Under the pieces are notes generated by a model. That model saw nothing but the letters and a program-made list of their open reading frames with translations, made no database searches and was not told the DNA's origin. From Spartobacteria bacterium (GTDB taxonomy: Bacteria > Verrucomicrobiota > Verrucomicrobiia > Chthoniobacterales > UBA10450), in NCBI GenBank assembly GCA_003134785.1, contig PLCN01000010.1, forward strand, positions 1-37,582: 37,582 nt of DNA. Direction: 5' to 3'. Numbering within the stretch: position 1 is the first letter of the stretch; every line of letters starts with the position of its first letter. Below, piece by piece: positions 1 through 6,723 of the stretch. The translations under genes and the position numbers were made by a program.

Positions 1-250
1 CCGGATCGTACAGTTCCGCACTCGCGGAAACTTGGAAACTGCTATCCGTTCCTCCTGCGACCAGCACCCCTCCGTTGGGCAGTAAGGTCGCTGTGTGGTA
101 AACGCGTGCGGTGTTAAGGCTGCCGGTGGTGTGAAATGCAAACGGCGTATCGACGGAAGCGAATATCGACGCTTGCGATTGCACCAACAACCCCACCGCC
201 AGCAATGTCGTTTTCAATATGATCAATCCAGATCCGCGATTCGTTCTCAT
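1..250 (-). CDS. Secreted Kelch-repeat-like protein, N-terminal part
   Basis: Reading left from an ATG at 250, an open frame runs off the window edge (83 codons visible). It starts with MRTNRGSG, then a hydrophobic stretch (LIILKTTLLAVGLLVQ) consistent with a signal peptide, and then the segment LNTARVYHTATLLPNGGVLVAG followed by ASAELYDP, given here in two pieces of the mature part. The TAR-x-H-TATLLPNG-VLVAGG...AELYDP pattern is the hallmark of Kelch-type beta-propeller blades found in many secreted proteins of soil bacteria. Function beyond an extracellular propeller cannot be assigned. The upstream 49 bp closely resemble the leader of the remnant ORF at 3147-3242, so the two genes probably shared a promoter region or ancestry. 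Confidence 0.75.
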   Translation of the reverse strand, partial: MRTNRGSGLIILKTTLLAVGLLVQSQASIFASVDTPFAFHTTGSLNTARVYHTATLLPNGGVLVAGGTDSSFQVSASAELYDP

Positions 251-252
251 AT

Positions 253-301
253 TTGCCCTTCACCAAGCAATGCGGAGAAACGGGCACCAAAACGGACATC
301 G
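253..301 (-). repeat. Duplicated leader, copy 1
   Basis: About 42 of 49 bases match 3247-3295. Both copies lie directly upstream of a left-pointing start codon (ATG at 250 and ATG at 3242), beginning TTGCCCTTCACCAA in plus-strand orientation. A shared regulatory leader or the edge of a duplication are both possible. Confidence 0.6.
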
Positions 302-397
302 CACCTGAAAATAATTTCCGGTTTTGACTCAGATGAGTGATGACCCGTCATCCCCCTTCAAGCGGATGGCCAGCGAAGGTTCGAAGCGAGATCTCTC

Positions 398-3118
398 TTA
401 TTGCAAATTATAGACTTCGACCAAGCCGACGCCGGTTGTATTCCCCGCGCCTCGGACGATCGCGGTGTAATTGCCGGGAGCTAGAGTCGCTACTAAGGCC
501 GATTCCAAATCGTTCTTCGGCGGAATAGTCGTCGCCTCAATCTCTGCTTGTTGAGACTGGCCGGTTTGATCGTCGATCTTCCAGTTGTCGTTGGTCGCGA
601 TCGTAGTTCCACTTCCGTCGTGCAATTCCAACGTTGGATCGCCCAGGACGCCTGCTGCGGGAACCGATGGTCCAAGTGCACGCACAATCACTTTGGCACT
701 ACCGCCGCCAGAGCCTCCTACAATCAGGCCACCGATCATGACATTATTGCCTGTGTCCACAAATCCACGGGTGCTAATATTCGCCAGCTTGGAGTTCGCG
801 GCTTGGTCCAGATCGTAAACTTCGACCACGCCGACACCCGTTCCTCCATTCTTACCCGCAAGAATAGCGGTATATGCCCCCGGACTAAGAGTCATCACGA
901 TGGCCGATTCCAAATCGTTCTTCGGTGGAATTGTCGTGGCCTCGATCTCTGCTTGCTGTGATTGGCCGGTCTGGTCGTCGATCTTCCAGTTGTCGTTGGT
1001 GGCCAGCGTCGTGCTGCCTTGGTGTAGTTCCAAAGTCGGGTCGGACAAAGTAACGCCAACACCATTGAGCGAAGGACCTATCCCGCGAATAATGACCTTC
1101 TTTGCGTCGCACCCGGTGATGATAAAGCCACCAATAAGGACGTTGTCGCCGGTGAGAACGCGCATGCGCGTGGAAATGTTTAAGAGTTGCGAGGCAGGTG
1201 TAACCAACCCCTGCCCAGCGCCAAGTGTAACCAACACCTGCCCGGCGCCAGTAAATTCAGGGAGTTGATTGGGGGCACCGCTGGCAGCACTTCCGTAGAG
1301 ACCGGGGGCTTGAGCAACCCCGTCCACGATGAGGGAGCCGATCGTATCGGGTGTTCCAGTGAAGTCAAGATTGACTGTGGAACCGCGAACGATGCTGAGG
1401 CTGGCTGCGTCCGCGATGTAGTTATTGGTCGGGCCGTTTTGCAACGTAAGTGTGACACAAGACGCCGTCAGACTCACATTCCCGCCGCCGAGCGCGCCGT
1501 CGTGAGCTGCAATCAGGGTACCGCCGTTGATGAACGTTCCACCCGAATAAGTATTCGCATTGGTCAGAGAAAGTATTCCCGTGCTGGTCTTCGTCAGCGA
1601 ACCGGACGTGCCGCCGTTCGCACCGCCATCGGCGATGACGCCGCTGATCGTGTCGTTTTGGTCGAGCGCGCCGAGGATGAGATTCCTATTGCCGAGGAAG
1701 ACATTTCCCGCGCCGGAAAGCGAGCCGACTCCGACGCCGGCACTGGCAAAGGAAGAAGAATCGGAAATATCCACCTTGGCTCCTGACTCATTCACGATGG
1801 TGAGCCCGTCCGCCGTGGCCATTTGACGAAGGTTCACCACGCCGCCGCTCTTGTTTTGGATGAACGCGCTGCCCCCGCTGGATGAACCGTCGAAGCTGAC
1901 CGTGCCGCCGTTGTTGGTGAAGATGCCGCTGCCCGCTGTCGAAGTCTTGAAGAATTCCGTGGCTCCGCCGAATGCGCCGCTGACCGTGCCGCCGTTGTTC
2001 GTGAAGGTCCCGTTGCCGGCGGTCGCGGTGCCGGCAAAGGGAGCGAAATTGGAATCGTTGAACTTGATGACACCGCCGCTGGCCCCGCTGGCCGTGCCGC
2101 CATTGGTGGTGAAGGTGCCGTTGCCAGCGGTCGCGGTGCTCTCGAAGCCCAAGGTGCCGGCCTGGGCGCCACTGACTGTGGCACCGTTGAGGGTGAAAGT
2201 GCCGTTGCCGGCGGTCGAGGTGTTGACGAATAGCATAAGGCCGCCGCCGTTTGCGCCGCTGACCGCGCCAGCGTTGATGGTAAAAGTGCCATTGGCTGCC
2301 GTCGCGCCGCTTAAGAATTGAGTGAGGCCACCGGATGCACCGCTCACGGTGGCACCGTTGGTGGTGAAGGTGCCGTTGCCTGCCGTCGAGGTGTCGCCGA
2401 ATGCCGTTGTGCCACCGAACGCGCCGCTGACCGTGCCCCCGTTGGTGGTGAAGGTGCCGTTCATGGCGATGGAGCTGTTGTTGAAATCCAGTTCACCCCC
2501 GGACGCGCCGCTGACCGTGCCGCCGTTGTTGATGAAGGTGCCGCTGCCCGCGGTCGAGGTGTCTGAGAATGACGTGAAGCCGCTGTTTGCGCCGCTGACC
2601 GTGGCGCCGTTATTGGTGAAAGTGCCGCTGCCCGCACTCGATGAGTTTTGGAATGAGGTGGAGCCGAGACGATTGTTGACCGTGACGCCGTTGTTGGTGA
2701 AGGCCGTCAGTGCTCCTGCGGTGGCACTGTTGGTGAAGGAGATGGTACCGTCAGCATTACCACTCACAGGCGTCACGAAGTTCTGGGTGATCCCGGAATT
2801 GTTAGTGATGCCAGTGCCGCTGATGGTCAGTTGGTTGTTTGCGCCTATCGTGATGGTAAAGGCGCTCGCGCCCGCGTTGAACGTGATGCCGTTCACCTCC
2901 GTGTTTGCGGCGGAGGTGGAGACACCGGTGATGGCCGAGAACGCGAAGGTCGCCACATCCGCCGAGCCATTGGGCACGGTATTGGGCGTCCAGTTGGTGG
3001 CCGTGTTCCAATCGCTAGTAGGTGGGCTCGACTGCCACACAGAGCTGCCGGCGATGGCCGGGCTGGTGGGAAGGAGGATGCAAGCTACTAAGATCGAAGA
3101 TAGAGATATCTTGTTCAT
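398..3118 (-). CDS. Autotransporter-like repeat protein with C-terminal tandem domain pair
   Basis: A 906-aa exported protein. I chose the ATG at 3118 because it is followed at once by a signal peptide (MNKISLSSILVACILLPTSP-AIA); longer in-frame starts read through a tandem duplication and an older gene tail. Residues about 150-450 hold roughly nine degenerate 28-30-residue repeats built on GNGTFTTNGGTVSGASGG, a Gly/Ser/Thr/Asn-rich beta-helix-like passenger. Further on, the segment around LTKTSTGILSLTNANTYSGG matches the passenger-associated repeat (TIGR02601, PATR). The last 265 residues are two copies of a domain opening NISTR and closing VEVYDLD (first) or VEVYNLQ at the stop codon (second); the same pair ends two other proteins in the window. 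No beta-barrel autotransporter domain is present, so export beyond the inner membrane must use another route. Likely cell-surface or secreted; substrate unknown. Confidence 0.85.
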   Translation of the reverse strand: MNKISLSSILVACILLPTSPAIAGSSVWQSSPPTSDWNTATNWTPNTVPNGSADVATFAFSAITGVSTSAANTEVNGITFNAGASAFTITIGANNQLTISGTGITNNSGITQNFVTPVSGNADGTISFTNSATAGALTAFTNNGVTVNNRLGSTSFQNSSSAGSGTFTNNGATVSGANSGFTSFSDTSTAGSGTFINNGGTVSGASGGELDFNNSSIAMNGTFTTNGGTVSGAFGGTTAFGDTSTAGNGTFTTNGATVSGASGGLTQFLSGATAANGTFTINAGAVSGANGGGLMLFVNTSTAGNGTFTLNGATVSGAQAGTLGFESTATAGNGTFTTNGGTASGASGGVIKFNDSNFAPFAGTATAGNGTFTNNGGTVSGAFGGATEFFKTSTAGSGIFTNNGGTVSFDGSSSGGSAFIQNKSGGVVNLRQMATADGLTIVNESGAKVDISDSSSFASAGVGVGSLSGAGNVFLGNRNLILGALDQNDTISGVIADGGANGGTSGSLTKTSTGILSLTNANTYSGGTFINGGTLIAAHDGALGGGNVSLTASCVTLTLQNGPTNNYIADAASLSIVRGSTVNLDFTGTPDTIGSLIVDGVAQAPGLYGSAASGAPNQLPEFTGAGQVLVTLGAGQGLVTPASQLLNISTRMRVLTGDNVLIGGFIITGCDAKKVIIRGIGPSLNGVGVTLSDPTLELHQGSTTLATNDNWKIDDQTGQSQQAEIEATTIPPKNDLESAIVMTLSPGAYTAILAGKNGGTGVGVVEVYDLDQAANSKLANISTRGFVDTGNNVMIGGLIVGGSGGGSAKVIVRALGPSVPAAGVLGDPTLELHDGSGTTIATNDNWKIDDQTGQSQQAEIEATTIPPKNDLESALVATLAPGNYTAIVRGAGNTTGVGLVEVYNLQ
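1890..2690 (-). repeat. Degenerate tandem repeat array coding for the passenger region
   Basis: About nine units of roughly 84-95 bp, each encoding variants of TAGNGTFTTNGGTVSGASGG plus a short variable spacer. The repeats are in frame and keep the coding sequence open, so selection at protein level is likely, with copy-number change possible by recombination. Confidence 0.75.
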
Positions 3119-3148
3119 GATTCTGCGCCTGTTCATGATTCTGCGCCT
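3113..3148. repeat. 18-bp tandem duplication over a start codon
   Basis: GTTCATGATTCTGCGCCT occurs twice, at 3113-3130 and 3131-3148. The left copy holds the start codon of the autotransporter-like gene and the right copy overlaps the stop codon (3147-3149) of the remnant ORF. The duplication adds an extra in-frame ATG and five or six spurious codons upstream of the true start. Confidence 0.85.
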
Positions 3149-3242
3149 ATTGGAGGTTATAAACTTCGACCAGGCCGATGCCGGTGGTGTTGTTCTTGCC
3201 ACGTAGCGCCAGCCACCGATTGAATCGCTGATTTGTCTTCAT
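3147..3242 (-). pseudogene. Remnant ORF: start of one gene fused to the tail of a tandem-domain protein
   Basis: A 31-codon ORF. Its first part, MKTNQRFNRWLAL, resembles the start of the Kelch-type gene at 250 (MRTNRGSG) and has the same leader. Its second part, RGKNNTTGIGLVEVYNLQ and stop, is the exact ending found in the domain pair of the neighbouring autotransporter-like protein (RGAGNTTGVGLVEVYNLQ). The simplest reading is a large internal deletion that joined the first 13 codons of a secreted protein gene to its last 18. It is unlikely to be functional. Confidence 0.7.
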
Positions 3243-3246
3243 AGTC

Positions 3247-3295
3247 TTGCCCTTCACCAAACAATGCGGAAAAGCGGGCCCGAGAACGGACATTG
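3247..3295 (-). repeat. Duplicated leader, copy 2
   Basis: Second copy of the 49-bp leader at 253-301, just upstream of the remnant ORF start at 3242. It sits in the divergent region facing the ECF sigma factor gene at 3355. Confidence 0.6.
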
Positions 3296-3354
3296 AGATT
3301 TAAAAAAATTTCGCTTCCGGCGGCGCGACGGGGTAACTTTCCTTCAGGAAAAAA

Positions 3355-3936
3355 GTGGAAACACCTCTCCATCTCGAACCGCCCCACGATGTCACCCAAA
3401 TCCTGAAGGATTGGAGTGAGGGCAGCGAGGATGCCTCGGCCAGGTTGATGCCTCTGGTTTACGAAGAACTCCGCCGGCTGGCGCGCGAATACATTCGACG
3501 CGAACGCCCCGATCACACTCTCCAGGCGACTGCGCTCGTCCACGAAGCTTACCTGCGGATGGTGGACGAAAAGAATATGACCTGGAAAGACCGCGCGCAT
3601 TTCTACGGCATCGCCGCGCGCTTGATGCGGCGCATTCTGGTCGATCATGCGCGCGCTCATAACGCGGTGAAGCGCGGCGGCCTGGAGCAAAAGCTGGCGT
3701 TGGACGAAGCGCGTGATCTGCCCGCTCCCGCCGCGACCGATCTGGTGGCGCTCGACGGCGCCCTCGAGAACCTTGCCAAAACCTATCCGCGGAAGAGCGA
3801 AGTCGTTGAGCTGAAGTTCTTCGGCGGACTGGAAGCGAATGAAATCGCCGAGGTCCTCCAGATTTCGGAAAAAACCGTCCTACGCGACTGGAGCTTCGCC
3901 AAGCTCTGGCTTTGCCGGGAGCTAAGCGCCGCCTAA
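3355..3936 (+). CDS. ECF-type RNA polymerase sigma factor (pfam07638 / TIGR02999-like)
   Basis: A 193-aa sigma factor that should direct RNA polymerase to a restricted set of promoters. Region 2 is visible at about residues 15-95 (LMPLVYEELRRLAREYIRRE, ALVHEAYLRMVD, FYGIAARLMRRILVDHARA) and region 4 at about 125-190 (VVELKFFGGLEANEIAEVL, SEKTVLRDWSFAKLWL). The DHTLQATALVHEAYLR and TVLRDW signatures are typical of the Sigma70_ECF family of Planctomycetes, Acidobacteria and Verrucomicrobia. The GTG start at 3355 is preceded by AGGAA at a suitable distance. The Ser/Thr kinase gene follows in the same direction after 97 bp; in this family the kinase often takes the place of an anti-sigma factor (established pattern, here inferred). 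Confidence 0.92.
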   Translation: METPLHLEPPHDVTQILKDWSEGSEDASARLMPLVYEELRRLAREYIRRERPDHTLQATALVHEAYLRMVDEKNMTWKDRAHFYGIAARLMRRILVDHARAHNAVKRGGLEQKLALDEARDLPAPAATDLVALDGALENLAKTYPRKSEVVELKFFGGLEANEIAEVLQISEKTVLRDWSFAKLWLCRELSAA

Positions 3937-3943
3937 AGGAAAC

Positions 3944-4028
3944 TTAACCGCGGATGACGCGGATTACACAGATAGAGCAGCAGACCTCTTTTCGCCAAAA
4001 TCCGCGTTATCCGCGTAATCCGCGGTCA
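3944..4028. repeat. CGGAT-rich inverted repeat, copy 1
   Basis: Between the sigma factor and kinase genes. The left arm reads ACCGCGGATGACGCGGATTA and the right arm is its near complement (AATCCGCG...TAATCCGCGGT), with a 35-bp centre. The left arm resembles elements at 14872 and 18201, giving a family pattern of CC(A/G)CGGATGA-C(A/G)CGGATT--CAC(A/G)GAT. In RNA it would form a long hairpin that could set sigma/kinase stoichiometry. Confidence 0.75.
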
Positions 4029-4033
4029 AATTA

Positions 4034-6523
4034 ATGGTCCAGCCTGAAAGAGCGCAGCGCGTCGCCGAAATAGTAGAAGCGGCGCTCGAACGCGACGCAG
4101 CCGATTGGCCGTTATTCCTCGACGAATCTTGCGGCGATGATCTGGCGCTTCGAAAGGAGGTTGAGTCACTTCTCGGTTATCAGAAGAAAGCGACAGACTT
4201 CATCGAAGCGCCTGCCTACCAAAACCACGCAGGCTCCCTCGCGACTGAAAGCGGCGAGTTGAAGCCAGGCGATCTGCTTGGCGACTACAAGATTCTCTCC
4301 CTGCTCGGTGAAGGCGGCATGGGCGAAGTCTATCTCGCGGAAGATTTAAACCTGCATCGGCAGGTAGCTATCAAGCTCGTCAAAGCCGGTCTTGGTCGGG
4401 CAGGTCTTATTCGGCATTTCCAACGCGAGGAAAGAATTCTGGCCGCCCTCACTCATCCCAACATCGCACGTCTCTACGGCGGAGCTGTAGCTCAAGATGG
4501 ACTGCCTTACTTCGTTATGGAATACGTCGAAGGCGAGCGGCTCGACTCCTATTGCGATCTTCATCGCCTCACCATCCCGGAGCAGCTCCAACTCTTCCGC
4601 AAAATCTGCGCCGCGGTCGCTTATGCTCATCAGCACCTCGTTATCCATCGCGATCTCAAGCCATCGAACATTCGCGTAACCAAAGAAGGCGAACCCAAAC
4701 TGCTCGACTTCGGCATAGCTAAGCTCCTCGACGACGAGACGGCTCTGACTGAACAAACCTTGACACTCACCAATGTGATGACGCCGGATTATGCAAGTCC
4801 CGAGCAGGTTCGCGGCGAACCGATGACGACCGCAAGCGATGTTTATAGCCTCGGTATTGTCCTCTATGAGTTACTAACCGGAAAAAAGCCATACCGCATC
4901 AAGAGCCGGCGGCTCGAGGAAATCTCGCGCGCGATTACGGAGCAGGAACCGACCAGGCCAAGCGCGGTTATCTCGCAAGCAAGCTCTCCGCCATCCGAAA
5001 TCCGAAATCCGAAATCGTTACGCGGCGATCTCGATAACATCGTCCTGATGGCGCTGCGAAAAGAACCGGCCCGCCGTTATTCTTCGGTCGGTCAATTCTC
5101 GGAAGACATCCGGCGGCATCTCGAAGGCCTGCCGGTCATCGCGCGCCGCGACACGGTGGGTTATCGCACCTCTAAGTTTGTCGCGCGCCATCGGCTGGCA
5201 GTCGCAGCCACTGGCTTGGTCGCGCTTGCCATTCTGGGAAGTTTGCTCATCGCGCTTTGGGAAACCAGGCAAGCCCGCGCCCAGCGCGACGTCGCGCAGC
5301 GCATTAACACTTTCTTGCAGGACATGCTCGGCGCCGCCGCGCCCCAGGCGAAAGGCATTGATGTCAAGGTTGTTGATGTCCTGAGCGACGCTTCCAACCG
5401 TGCGAAAACAGAGTTGGCCAATCGGCCCCAGGTAATGGCCGACGTCTTAATGACACTCGGCAGGACTTACATCTCTCTCGGGCTCTACCAACCGGCGGAA
5501 GCGAACTTGCGGGCCGCGCTTGCGGCAAGTTTGAAAGCCAACGGCGAACTGCATTCCACTACCGCTACGACCATGGGTTGGCTGGGTTTAACTTTGTCCA
5601 ATCTTAACCAAGGCGCCGAAGGCGAATTGGTCTCACGCAAAGCTGTGGAACTCCAACGCAAGCTCCATCCTCACGGGCATGAAGATTTGGGCGTGGCCTT
5701 ATACGCTCTGGGGGTGAACTTGATCTACAACAATCATCCAAAAGCAGCACAACCCTGCCTGAAGGAAGCTTCAGAATTGATTAAGAAGCACCTGGGCGAG
5801 AACGAGGGTTATTACATGGCAGCGCTTGTCATGCTGGCGGTAGCGCATGAAAAGGCTGACGAGGCAGATTTGGCGGAGTCGCTTTATCGGCAGGCGATCG
5901 GCGTAGGCGGCCGGGTAGAACCGCGGTATCGGATCTTCCTTGCGCAGGCTCAGACATTCCTGGGAATCTTACTCATGAACAAAGCCGCTTATCCCGAGGC
6001 GGAGAGTCTGCTCCAGCAGGGCGAAACCCTTTACCGCGAGGTTTTCGGAGGCGAGGCAAATTATAGTGTCGGTGTGGTCAAGATGAACCTGGGACAGCTT
6101 TATTTTCTCAAAGGCGATTATGGCAGAGCCGAGGATGAGGATAGAAAGGCTCTCGAATTACTGCGCAAGTATTTGGGAAGTGAACATTCCTCCACCTCTT
6201 CCGCCGCCACCACCCTGGGATTAGCTTTGACGCGGGAGGGAAAGGCGGTGGAAGGCGAGACTTATTTGCGTGAAGCGCTCGCGATTCGGAAGAAAATCCT
6301 GCCCCAAGGAGACATCTTGATCCCTTACACCGCGAGTGCGCTGGGCGAATGCTTGACCACGCAGAAACGCTACGCGGAAGCCGATCCGCTGCTTACTGAG
6401 AGTTCCAGCGAGCTCAAATTGAAACTGGGCGATCGAGACAAGCGCACGATGGAAGCACGCCAGCGCCTGGTAAAGCTCTACGAGCTATGGGGGAAGCCAG
6501 ACCTGGCCGAGCGTTATCGGTAG
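4034..6523 (+). CDS. Membrane-anchored Ser/Thr protein kinase with C-terminal TPRs
   Basis: An 829-aa Hanks-type kinase. The kinase domain (about 85-370) shows the glycine loop GEGGMGEV at 92-99, Lys114 in VAIKLVK, the catalytic HRDLKPSN at 205-212, DFG at 225-227 and SPEQ in place of APE at 255-258, so all catalytic residues are present. A transmembrane helix follows at about 389-409 (AVAATGLVALAILGSLLIAL). Residues about 440-829 are TPR helices, placed outside the cytoplasm by the single-pass topology. The upstream sigma factor gene suggests a paired signalling unit. The loop at about 319-329 is coded by three perfect 7-bp repeats, an insertion absent from the standard kinase core. Substrate is not visible. 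Confidence 0.93.
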   Translation: MVQPERAQRVAEIVEAALERDAADWPLFLDESCGDDLALRKEVESLLGYQKKATDFIEAPAYQNHAGSLATESGELKPGDLLGDYKILSLLGEGGMGEVYLAEDLNLHRQVAIKLVKAGLGRAGLIRHFQREERILAALTHPNIARLYGGAVAQDGLPYFVMEYVEGERLDSYCDLHRLTIPEQLQLFRKICAAVAYAHQHLVIHRDLKPSNIRVTKEGEPKLLDFGIAKLLDDETALTEQTLTLTNVMTPDYASPEQVRGEPMTTASDVYSLGIVLYELLTGKKPYRIKSRRLEEISRAITEQEPTRPSAVISQASSPPSEIRNPKSLRGDLDNIVLMALRKEPARRYSSVGQFSEDIRRHLEGLPVIARRDTVGYRTSKFVARHRLAVAATGLVALAILGSLLIALWETRQARAQRDVAQRINTFLQDMLGAAAPQAKGIDVKVVDVLSDASNRAKTELANRPQVMADVLMTLGRTYISLGLYQPAEANLRAALAASLKANGELHSTTATTMGWLGLTLSNLNQGAEGELVSRKAVELQRKLHPHGHEDLGVALYALGVNLIYNNHPKAAQPCLKEASELIKKHLGENEGYYMAALVMLAVAHEKADEADLAESLYRQAIGVGGRVEPRYRIFLAQAQTFLGILLMNKAAYPEAESLLQQGETLYREVFGGEANYSVGVVKMNLGQLYFLKGDYGRAEDEDRKALELLRKYLGSEHSSTSSAATTLGLALTREGKAVEGETYLREALAIRKKILPQGDILIPYTASALGECLTTQKRYAEADPLLTESSSELKLKLGDRDKRTMEARQRLVKLYELWGKPDLAERYR
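4993..5017. repeat. Heptanucleotide array (ATCCGAA)x3 inside the kinase gene
   Basis: Three perfect ATCCGAA units followed by ATCG. Three units add 21 bp, exactly seven codons, so the frame is kept; they encode SEIRNPKS in a variable loop before the conserved RGDLDNIVLMALRK segment. One unit more or less would shift the frame and kill the kinase's transmembrane and TPR parts. Confidence 0.9.
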
Positions 6524-6629
6524 TATTGCAGCTCAGGGTAGTTTTCCCGCGAGCTGTTCTGAACAGCGATCAGGTATAAATGATCAATCATTTCCAGCTC
6601 CGCGGGCCGATTAATGCTGCTATTACGGG

Positions 6630-6635
6630 TATAAT
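6630..6635 (+). promoter_or_regulatory. Possible -10 element before the histidine kinase gene
   Basis: A perfect TATAAT lies in the 200-bp gap between the Ser/Thr kinase and histidine kinase genes. No good -35 box is visible at 16-18 bp. A 16-bp palindrome (AAATGATCAATCATTT, 6578-6593) lies just upstream and could be an operator. Both are weak calls. Confidence 0.25.
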
Positions 6636-6723
6636 TGGGATGACTTTCCGGCCTTCGCCAATTACTTGAGTTCGATCGTTCCGGCCTGGGGATGCAAGGC
6701 CGCGGTGAGGTCAGCTTTCTTTC

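Noticed and set aside
1890-2690. Possible CRISPR-like or satellite array
   Set aside because: The repeats are degenerate, in frame and protein-coding, without conserved direct repeats separated by unique spacers. No CRISPR array is seen anywhere in the window.
2322-3206. A 294-codon open frame on the plus strand
   Set aside because: It is antisense to the repeat-rich surface protein; its low-complexity PLAVPPLVVKVPLPA pattern is the complement of the GTFTTNGG repeats.
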